NCBI GenBank assembly: GCA_002309295.1
Contig: DBXF01000065.1
Span: forward strand, 60,596 to 80,299
Source: Bacteroidales bacterium UBA1219
GTDB taxonomy: Bacteria > Bacteroidota > Bacteroidia > Bacteroidales > P3
DNA: 19,704 nt
Direction: 5' to 3'
Part shown: positions 6,682-17,000 of the stretch, piece by piece
Layout of the letters: each line of letters opens with the position of its first letter
Position numbering within the stretch: position 1 is the first letter of the stretch
The notes under the pieces: generated by a model
Databases searched by the model: none
What the model was told of the DNA's origin: nothing
The model's input: the letters and a program-made list of their open reading frames with translations, nothing else
Translations under genes and position numbers: made by a program

Positions 6682-8019
6682 TTACAAGCACGATTTTATC
6701 GTTGTAATTTCTTTTGACTGTTGAGCGACTTTGAAACGGTCGTCCATGCGCATTCCCACAATCCAAATTATTTGTCCGTCATTGTTGCAGAGCAGCCATT
6801 TTTCGTTTTTCTCGAAAAGCGAAAGGTGGTTGTCCTTGAAAAAATCGCTCACTTTGCGGGTGGTTTTCATGCCGAAAGGCTGGAAACGGTCACCCTGCCG
6901 CCACCGCCGCAATATCAGGGGGTATTTCAGCTTTTGGCTGTCGACAACAATGGTGTTTTGGTCGGTGCGAAAATCCTGCGTTTCATCGGTCACGTTATGC
7001 TCGAAAGAGAGGTGGATTGGAGCTGTTATCGTTGTTACACCTTCTTCAATGATGTACTCAGTGTCGTCGGCGCGGATTTCCTTTTCCTTTATTATAATGG
7101 TGTCGCGGTTTGTAAGTATGGTGTGGGTTTGTGAGTGGAACTGCCGGCCAGTACTGTCTATGGCCGAGAGCAGGTCGTTAACTGCCGTGGCATTAAAACC
7201 GAACTGACGCAGCATTTCGAACAAATATGTGTTGCAGGGATTTAGTTGCCGTATATCGTCCTTAGAAACAGATATTTTGTCGTCTTCGACCTTGAAAATC
7301 CGCTCTTGTTTTATTGCTATTGCCTCGTGGAAAATTTGTTCTGCATCAGCGAGGTTGGCCATGTTGCGCATCATGGTCGGCTCTATCTGCGGCGACATCT
7401 CTTTGAGCAACGGCAGCAACTGGTGCCGTATTTTGTTACGCAGAAACACCGTTTCGTTGTTGGTGTAGTCCTCGTGGAACGGCAGGCTGTTTTGCGATGC
7501 ATAGTCGCTTATCTCCTGACGTGAGAACGGCAGCAGTGGACGTATTATTTTACCGTTTACAGGACGAATTCCGTGCAGTCCGGTAAGACCCGTGCCGCGT
7601 ATCAGGTTGATAAAGAATGTCTCTATGGCGTCGTTGTTGTGGTGTGCGGTGGCAATGTAGCAATAGCCGTGTTGTTCGGCAATTTTGTCGAAAAAGTCAT
7701 AACGCAGTTTGCGTGCCGCCTCTTCGATGGAGAGCTTATGCTCTTTGGCAAAAGCCTTGGTGTCGAAACTTATGCTATGGACGGGCACATGGTATTTTTC
7801 GGCCAAGGAGCGCACAAAGGCCTCGTCGCTGTCGGAGGCGCTGCCGCGCAGATGGAAATTGCAGTGGGCTATACCGAAAGTATATCCTGCTTTGGCGAAG
7901 AGGTCGGTCATCACCACGGAGTCCACGCCACCACTCACGGCGAGCAGGATTCTGTCGGCAGGACAGAACAGCCCGCTTTCGCGGATATGGTCGGTGAAAC
8001 TCTGCAACAGTATGTCCAT
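6682..8019 (-). CDS. tilS: tRNA(Ile)-lysidine synthetase
   Basis: The 445-residue protein modifies C34 of the tRNA-Ile CAU anticodon to lysidine with ATP and lysine, so that the tRNA reads AUA codons as isoleucine; the enzyme is cytoplasmic and normally essential. The N-terminal PP-loop domain (about 20-215) shows the ATP-binding SGGVDS at 29-34, then GIAHCNFHLRG, SIEEAARKLRYDFF, IATAHHNNDAIETFFINL and the LRNKIRHQLLPLL helix. The central domain (about 220-320) and the C-terminal domain (about 365-435, with LILRRWRQGDRFQPFGM, KVSDFFKD and GQIIWIVGMRMDDRFKV) complete the long form of the family. The ATG at 8019 is 50 nt after the stop of the giant T9SS gene on the same strand, with a modest hairpin in that gap, so tilS may depend in part on transcription entering from there. 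Confidence 0.95.
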   Translation of the reverse strand: MDILLQSFTDHIRESGLFCPADRILLAVSGGVDSVVMTDLFAKAGYTFGIAHCNFHLRGSASDSDEAFVRSLAEKYHVPVHSISFDTKAFAKEHKLSIEEAARKLRYDFFDKIAEQHGYCYIATAHHNNDAIETFFINLIRGTGLTGLHGIRPVNGKIIRPLLPFSRQEISDYASQNSLPFHEDYTNNETVFLRNKIRHQLLPLLKEMSPQIEPTMMRNMANLADAEQIFHEAIAIKQERIFKVEDDKISVSKDDIRQLNPCNTYLFEMLRQFGFNATAVNDLLSAIDSTGRQFHSQTHTILTNRDTIIIKEKEIRADDTEYIIEEGVTTITAPIHLSFEHNVTDETQDFRTDQNTIVVDSQKLKYPLILRRWRQGDRFQPFGMKTTRKVSDFFKDNHLSLFEKNEKWLLCNNDGQIIWIVGMRMDDRFKVAQQSKEITTIKSCL

Positions 8020-8035
8020 AGGTTTTTAGATGAAC

Positions 8036-8064
8036 AAGGCGGAAAACCTGTCGTCTCCCGCCTT
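8036..8064 (-). terminator. possible weak terminator between the giant gene and tilS
   Basis: AAGGCGG (8036-8042) and CCGCCTT (8058-8064) form a GC-rich 7-bp stem with a 15-nt loop, 5 nt after the giant gene's stop. On the minus strand the following bases are GTTCATC rather than a T run, so termination would be inefficient. It may instead protect the mRNA 3' end or act in the tilS leader. Confidence 0.45.
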
Positions 8065-8069
8065 GAATG

Positions 8070-11000
8070 TTATTTCTGGAGAATCATCTTTCTCATCAGG
8101 CGTTGGCCTTCAAATTCGATGCCGTAGAAGTAGGTGCCTGCGCTCAGCATTCCTTTATCGAGTGTGATGGTATGTTCACCGACAGCGCAGAATTGTGTGG
8201 TCTGGTAAACCATCTCACCAAGGGTGTTGATTACGAAGAAACGCACATCGCCATTGGCGGGCAGGGTGAAGCTGATTTCGGTGGACTCCCTGAACGGGTT
8301 GGGCGAGTTCTGGTAGAGTTGGAGACCGTCGGCAGTAACAACGGGCAGACCAACGTAGTTGGAGCGTTCCACAATAGTGGTCTGGTTGTTGGACTGGTTG
8401 TTGTCGAAGGCGATGGTAACGGTACCCGAGCCTGTGTAGCTGTGACTGCTGTTCTTAGGCACAGCACCCATTTCGATATTGTAGTTCACACCCGGGTAGA
8501 GGTGGCCGTTGCTGGTACCGGAAACGGTAGTTCCGTTGATGGTGGCCCTAACAGTTATCGGTGTCGATGTGATAAGGTTGCCAGCGTTCCTCACCTGAAG
8601 GAATGTGCGGCATGTGGAGTTTTCGTTTTCTTCCACAAAGATTTTCACAGCAGCCAAATCGGTGAAGGTAGTTCCGAAAGTGTTTGTAGTATCGTTGCTA
8701 AGGTTCATATCGTTGGGTATGCTGAGGAATGCCGTTACTGCCGAATAAGGAGCTGGACGTTGCGGCAGCCGTGCGTTGAACACATGGTATCCGCGTGCCA
8801 GGGCGGGAACGGTAACATTACATGTCTCGGTAACGAGGGTGGATGTGTCGTTGTCGTAGAAATAACCCACGGTGAAGTTGTCGGCACGACGGGCGCCGAG
8901 GTTGTCTATGGCAAGTTCCACGGTAATGAAGTTGTGGTCGTATTCGTTGAGCACCACTTCGGCGGCCTTCAAGTCCACTTGGTTAATAACGGCTGAGATG
9001 TGACGTGTGAGGGTGTCGTTGTAGATATAGTCGTCGTTGGTAAGACCTGTGAACACATCGAGTAATGAGTTGCCCAGAGGAGCACGCACCTTGCGGTTGA
9101 AAGTGTAGTTGAAGCTTTCGAGAGGCTCGAGGGCATTGCCTGTAAGTGCCACAAAGTCGATGGTTTCGGTCACCACAGTGGTGTTGAACACGTAAGTGAT
9201 AGGCATCGATTGAATCGGGTTCCTACCGAAGTTCTTGACACGCACTGAGATAGGCAGGGTGTCGCTTGGCACCACGTATTCCGAAGGTGTGAGTATGCTC
9301 ACCATACCGGCGTCGTTTTGCAGAGGTATCAGTCCGTAGGTATTGCAGAGGGAGTCGTTGCTGGTGTAGATATCGTCGTCGATGATGGTGTAGGCGCAGA
9401 TGGTAAATGTGTCGGGCATGGTGCGTTGTACGATGAACGGCGAGCTGGTAAAACGGTACATCATAATCTGATCGGGAGGCAGCACGCCGTTCCATCTGGC
9501 TTTTCTGGGCAGTGCCGAGCCTTCGGGATGGTATGCTATCTCGAGAGTCCTAAGAGTGTCGTAGCCGTAGTTGCGTACCATTATGCGCGGAGCTATCGAT
9601 TGTCCGAACTGCGGCTCCGTTGCGGCAAGCTGTATTGCCACCACGCCAGCGTCGATGGCACGTTTGGCGCGGCCTATCTCAAGATCATCGATGGCACAGC
9701 CGTCGAGCGAACGTGCTTTGGTACCGGCAAGGAACACAAAGCGCAGCTGCACTTCCTGCGAGAAGTCGTTGCTGACACGCGACAGCGGGTACTGGAACTG
9801 ATAGTAGTTGTGGGTGGCGTTGAAACCGTCTGGCGAGGTGTACCACGGCAGGGTGTCGCTTTCGTTGCCGAAACGTACCCATTTGCCGAGATAGTTGAGG
9901 TATTCCATATACATATAAGATCCCGATACGAAATGAGCCGCTAGGTTGAAGCGTATGGTGTCGGGTTTAATCTGTGCTATATTAATAATAGGTGTGTACA
10001 GGTAGCTGATATTGCCGTAGCCTGTAACCTCTATCGGCGATACCGAGTCGGTAACCCATGCCATAGAGCCGCTGGTGGTACCTACAAAGTGGTCTTTGTT
10101 GGGTGTTCCCCTCTGCCACAGGTTGCGGTTGTAGCCGTTGGTGCCTTGCGGGGCAAAGAGCATATCGCTGACTTCGAAATCGTCGGCATAGATGAGTGTT
10201 ACCACATGGAAACGGTGGAAAAGACGTACGGTGGAGTTGTTGCTCATATCTTGGTCGCCTGTTACCGATGCCTGTGCCGAGAATTCGGTTGAGCCGATTG
10301 GGAAAGTATAGGCAGGAAGTGCCACGGTGGTAAATGCTTTGGATGCAAGAGAGCCTGTCCACAAGTAGTTGCCCCTCACGGCGCCAGAGTCGCTGAGGTA
10401 GGTATAAGAGATGTTTACTGTGTCTATAGTTGAGTTTCCGAGGTTAGCAAGTTTGAGAAGTATGCGCTGTTGCGGATTGCGGTGGTTGATAATAGCGTCG
10501 TCGGGCGACAGTATCCTCATAATGGCAATATCAGTGTCGGGACGTTCGGAGATATTCACCAGATAGTCCTGAATTTCGCCCTCTTCGATATTGTTGATGC
10601 AAGCGCTGGCAAGAGCGGTTCCGCCTTGCTGGAGGATTATACGCATACGCATGCTTCCGAGCGGTGCGGTGTTAGGAACACGAACCACATGTTTTATCGT
10701 CTGTCTTGCATGTATGGAGTCGGCAAACAGACGTTCTGTGAATTCGAAATTGCCGTCGCGGTTCCAGTCGATGTATGCCGAAACAAAGCCTTTAGTTGTG
10801 GAGTCGTTGATTTTCTTGAAGTTCTCGCAAGTAACCATCAAGGTGTCGCGGGTGTCGCGGTGCAGTTTCACCGGATCCATCATAGGTGTGTTGAAATTGA
10901 CTAGGTTCACATACTTACGACCCATGGCGGGCATGGGGTTGTCGATGTTGGCAAATACCACTCTCGAAATGTCGAGTCCGGAAGTATCCTGAACCACGGG

Positions 11001-14000
11001 TGTACAATACTGGTTCTCGTTGATGGGCGTTACTGTCATACGAGCCGTGTCGTTGGCACGTGTCATTTCGTTAGGAAGGTCAGTCCAAGCCTCTATCTCG
11101 TAGGTCCAGTTTTGCAGGTTGGGGAAGAATGGCAGAGTGTTGAATTTATAGATGTAGTCGGTTTGAGGGGCTATTGATGCGGTGCAAGTCTCGGTAACGG
11201 TCTGCAAAGTGCTGCCGTTGGCCGTTTCGCGTACCAGATAGCGCACCGGAACCGAGGTAAGTGTCTGCGAACCGTAGTTCTTGATACGCACTTTCACCGT
11301 GTCGTAATCCATATACACTTTGGCAATAGGCTCTGTAATTTCGGCCACGGAGGCATCGTAAGGCACGGGGTTGTTAACAAACACATGTATGGGAGCGTAG
11401 TAGCTGGTACAGCCCGTGCTGCTGATGGATGCGAGATAGAAAGTGGTGTCGCGGAACAGCAGGTCGGGATGGCTGTAGGTTGTAGATGTAAGGTAGTTTG
11501 TTGGTGCGTAGAACGGTGTGGAAGTAGAGTCCTTACACCAGCGCAGCGGTCGGTTCTGCGACTGCGATGCATTGAGGGTGGCAAGAGTGGCGTAAGGTAT
11601 GGTCTGGTCGACACCCACGGGAGTGGCGGGAGTATGTTTGGATGTTACTGTAACAGCAGCTGAGGTGTCGTTGCCCGGCTTGAGGTCGTGTTCCAGTTTG
11701 GCCCACGAGCGAACCGCCAGACTTACGTCCATAAGGGTGTCCCATGGGAACATGTCGGCGTTTTGCGAGAAGGTTATCTGTCTGTTCTGGCCCGTGTTGA
11801 GCTGTATGTTCACAGTATCGACAAACACATAAGGTATGTTCCGCATATAAACGCCTTGCGAGAGCAGTGTTATCTCATAGCCAATTTCTACCGAGAAATT
11901 GGAAGGAATGTTTTTGCGACCAGCATTATTCACTGTTATCGATATTGGCACATTCTTCATGCGACAGGCCGAGGTCGTCACCACTGTTTGGACTGCTCGC
12001 AGGTCGTAGGCAGGATAAAGGACGAAATCGCCGGTACGACAGTTGTTGGTGGAATCCTCATCGCCAGCAAGGGCAAGACATACTCTCACGCTCTGGGTGT
12101 CCACCATACCAAGCGGCATATTGATATAAGTAGTGTCGTTTAGATACTGTCCCATCGCTATCTGCGGGATGGTTTCGGTAGTACTTATCAAACTCGGGTC
12201 GGCAACAATTTCGGCATGCCATGTGATATTGGTCTCGGTGTTGCGACCATTGTTGTAGAAACGAGCCACCACCATCAGGCGGTCGCTTTCCACAGGCTGA
12301 CTGGTGAGTATGGGGTAACGTATATCGTCAACCGAAACATCGTGCTGCAGGTGAGGTATTTCGTGTGCTCCCACGCACGGACGGAAGACTTGCGGACGGG
12401 CGTTGCTGTCGATGTCGATGGTAACCTCGTTGGTGTACTGTCCCGATTCCACGATGGTGGAGTAAGCGAGGTGCAGGTCGTCGGTGGAGATGAAGAAAGG
12501 CTCCTGCTTGAAGGAATATCCGTCCATGGTTGTGAAAGTGCGGAGTGCTGTAGTGTCGGCACGGTCGCCCTGCCAATAAACGAATTTCGAACTGTTGGTG
12601 TAGTAGTCGTTGTAGTTGGAAGAGCCTATGCTCTGCATCGAATCCACATAGCAGGCATATCCGCTACAGAAGTTGGACAAAATGTTGTTCATCAGTTTCA
12701 CATTGAGGCAGGCTGCTATGTTGAGGGCGCTGGTAAGGCTTGCCGTTTTGGTGGAAGCCATTTTCACCGTGTTGTAGTAGAGATTGGCATATTTGGCATT
12801 GTCCAAGTAGATACCCGCTGAGAGGTTGGTGTTCATAGCATTTCCGGCAATGCTGACCATATTGTTGAACACGCGTATCGGGAATTGCGAAGAGCCCGTG
12901 CTGTTAAGCAGTTCTATACCATGTTTTAAACCGTCGCCGTTGCCTTTCAGCACCACTTGGTTGCGCTGCAGGTCGAAATCGCCGTTGTGGTTGGCCACCG
13001 AAATACCGGACATCGTTGTGGTTACATTCTTTGCCGAACGCACCTCGTTGTGAGTAATGTCGATATTGCTGGAGTTTTGCAGGTTTATACCACTTGTCCA
13101 GAAATTATGGAACCTGTTCTCGCGCAGAGTGATGTTCTGTATGCTGGTGGCGGTGCCGTAGTCGCTGAAAGCGAAGTGGCCGCCGTTTGTGGCATTGTTG
13201 CGGAAGACTATGTCGTGTGCGGTGCCGTGCAGACTAACTGCCGAGGCGTTGGCGTTGTTCAGCGAGGGGTTTGCAATAATGCTGTCGTTACGGAAAGTGA
13301 TATTGCTCGAGCCGTCCAATACCAGAGCATTGGCAAACGAAGCGCCTGTTGCTGCAATGGTAATGCCTTCGACAGTGATGTGTTGGGTATTGTCGAGTTT
13401 CATCACGTAGTTGTCGGTGGACGATGTGGCGGCAAAACTCAACATAACGTCAGCATTGTTGCCGGTGGACGATTTGATAGTTATCGGTGTGGTGGCGCTC
13501 AATCCGGAAATCTGAGAGAGAGATATCTGTTCGTTGTAGGTGCCAGGCAGAGCCACAAGGGTAACGCTGTCGCAGATGCCACAGGCATTGAGGGCGTTGA
13601 CGGCATCGGTGAAGTTGGCGAAATAACCGCCGTTACCTATGGTGCGCGGAGTGCTGTCGAAACAGAAGAGCATGCAGCTCTGCATAGTGTCGTTGGTGAT
13701 GTAGGCATCGCCAGCGCAAGTTACCACAGCGTTGATGCAGTGTTCTCCCGGTCCGAACACGTAGTCGCCAACATAAACCTCGGCGGTGTCGAGGCTGGCA
13801 AGGTTGCCCGACCAACTGTATGTGCTGCCGCTGTTGGTGTCCACGTTCCAATTTATTGTTACATTCTGCAAAGGAGTGGTGCCGTAGTTCTTTAGTATCA
13901 GTTTCACCGGCTGGTTTATGCCCGAGTTATTGCCCGCAGGTGCAATGTTGGCCACGCCCAAAAGCGAAGCATCGATGGTGGGTGCGCCAATGACATTCAC

Positions 14001-17000
14001 ATAAACGGGAGTTTGCAGACCCTGGCAGTTGTATGTGGCGAAGCCGAAACGTATGTCGGGACGGTGGTTGCTGCGACCGTTAACACCCGTGGCGGTAGTC
14101 TGGTTGGTAGTGGTGCTGTGCGAATAAATGGCCGAGATGTTGTTGGTGGTGGTATATGCCACACTGGCGCTCGACGCCGGCGACATAACGGTGTAGCACA
14201 CCTGTACCACAATGTTGGACACTCGGTCCCAAACCAACGGGAAGTTGAGCGGAAGCTCCACCCAGCCTTTGTCGGCATTGCTGATAGTAAGATTGTTGGA
14301 GTGGAACACCGGCGTTACCACCTGCCACGAGTTGGGCGAAGCAAAATCGGATATGTTGGTGGTGCCCACCGACAGAGTGTAGTCGGAGAAGGTGGTGCTT
14401 CCGGTGAGGGTTCGCACGCTGTCGAGGTGGAAAGCCAGAGAGGTAATCGGGCGGTCGTTGTAGTTCAGGGATGCTATTTCTTGGGCAGTGATGAGGTACT
14501 GCTCTTTGCGGTATTTGATGCCGCTATGGAATGGCGAAGGATAGCCGGTGGCGCTTGTAGCCTCTTTGGAGCCTAACTCCACGCCCGACACTGTGGTTGA
14601 CATGCTAGACGCGTAGAAAGTATCGGTCTGGTACAGAAGCGGGGTGGTGAAACGGTATCCCGTATCGAGAGCCGTGCCGTATTTGTCGTACCAAACTATG
14701 GTGTCTCTATGGGCGTTTTCTGACATAGTGGCCGCGGTGCCGTAAGCGATTGTCTGTGTGCTTGGTGTTATGGCAGGACGGTCGGGGGTGTAGAGCGACG
14801 GCACGCTAATGCTCAGAGTGTCGTTGCTGGGGTCGGTGTCGCCCGAAGGAGGCAGCACCCTTGCAGAAATTTTGAATATCGTGTCGGCGACATGGTTGCT
14901 AAGGTCGGCCAAGCTGTTGAAAGTGTATGTCGTTGTCTGATACGAGCCTATCGACTCGCTGACAGTTTCGGCAGTGCAATAGGGGTTGTTGCCCACTCTG
15001 TACTGCACCTGCACATTGCTGGCGGTATTTGCGCCAAGGTTAGTAAGAGTTATGGTTATCGGTTCTTCGTAAAGCGCACAGCCTTCGTTGGGCACCGAAA
15101 CGCTTGTGATGCCGATATTAACCGGCGGCACGTTGGTGATATGTATGCGTATCGGCGTGCGGTAGCCGCGACAGCCGTTGTCGGGGACAATGGCTATGGC
15201 GTCCTCGCTTCGGCCGAGCGTCATGCGGTTGGAGTTGCCGCACACTGTCCAGCCGTTGCCACTGGGATCATTGGGGTTGATACGGCGTATGCCCGCGCTA
15301 CTGTTGGTCATCGATACATATCCCGAGCAGATGGAAGCCGGTACATTCTGGTTGGCCCAAACGTTCTGACCGATGATATTGTTTATTGCCACAGCATCGG
15401 TGATGCCCTGTCCGCGACGTTTGTAAATAAGTCCCAAACGGGTGCTGTACTGCGGGGTAACTGTAGAACCGAAATGACAGGTAACGGAGTCGTTCTGCGA
15501 ACCTGCCGAATATTGCAGCACCAACGAAGAATAAGGTGCGAGCGTTACGGACGGAAACACGTATATCTTGTTGTTTATCAATGTGGTGCTACTTACTGTC
15601 ATCAAAGTGTCGCCACCGATGTTCACTTCATAGTTACCCAAGTTGGAAATTTCCACGGCAAAGGTCGTTCCGTTGCTCATCCAAGCGGGATAGGGGTTGG
15701 TAACACCATCGCGGTCTTTATAAATCTGTACTTCGGTAATTCTAACCTCGGGCTGTTCGTGGAAATGTGCCACATAGAAAGTGGTGTCGTGATACAGACG
15801 GTTTGTGGTGAACGTCCTTCCTTTGTGGAAAGGAATAGCGTTGATGCTGTCGCTTGTGTACCAATACACCGATTCGGTAGAACTGACGCTGAGGGTGGGT
15901 GTGGAAGCGTAGTTGAAAGAAAGGTTCTGCGGAAGTATTCTAGGTAGCTGGTAAAGGGCGAGCAGCGAGCTGTTGAGTGTGTCGTTGGAGTGGTCCACCT
16001 CCTGCGAGAAATCGGTCCAGAAACGGAATTGGAACACCGAGTCGGCGCCGTTGCTCTCTGGCGAGAGGTTGGCAGTGCGGATAAAGGTGTAATGGATGGT
16101 GTCGCCCGAAGGAATGGCACGCATTATCGTTTCCGGCGATGAGGGAGCACCTCCTGCCATCTGGAATTGTATTGTGGCGCTGCCAGCCGCAACGGCATTG
16201 GTACCTGTGTTGCCAACAACCACTTTGAAATGCTCGGTAGTGCTGAGAGAACACGAAGTCTCGGGAGCAAGCAGTTCTGTAATTTCGAGGTTGTATTGCA
16301 GCGGAGGAAATTCGAAAGCACCCATACATGGAGGATTGGCACGTGTCTCGGCCTCAATGTCGATGTTTGTTTCTGGTATTGCTATACCTGTACCATAAAG
16401 GAAATTGGTGTAGGTGCGCAGGTCGGCGGGATACGATTCGAGGAATACCGGCGACAAAGTGAGCGAGGCGGTGTCGCGAGGCACGTAGTTCTGCCAGTCG
16501 GCCCACAGGGTGGCAAGACCATTGAACTGGTTGAGCATATACGACACAGCGTTGTAATAGTCGTTGTGGTGGATAACGAAAGAGGTATCCTGCGAAGGAT
16601 TGAAATTCAAGGTGTAGTTGCCCGTTCCGTTGGTGGAGGCAAATATATTGTTGATTATCCGAACTCTGGAGAACCTACCGTTGCCGCCTATGCTTGCAGC
16701 CGATATGTTGGTACGGTTGGGGATATTGAGGTTCACCGCATTGTAAACAAAACTAAGACGTTGTACATCGGAAATGTCGACAGGAGAATTGTATATGCCT
16801 GTGGTGCTGTTGCTTGCCGACTCAACCATATTGTTTGCTACAAGAGCATTAGTGGTATTGCTACCCACAACGCCCGATAATTTCAGGCCATAGGCGCCGT
16901 TGGAAGAATAGATGCGGTTGCGGGTGATGCGTGTGGAATCGTAGCAGCGCGATACCACAAGCACGGCGGAGGTGTTGTTTTGTGTGCTGTAGAAATAGTT

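Noticed and set aside
12957..13895. Long + strand frames opposite the giant gene (also near 8067-8996 and 14892-15947)
   Set aside because: All are shadows of the minus-strand coding frame, with V/G/C/H-biased composition and no promoter or recognisable start context.
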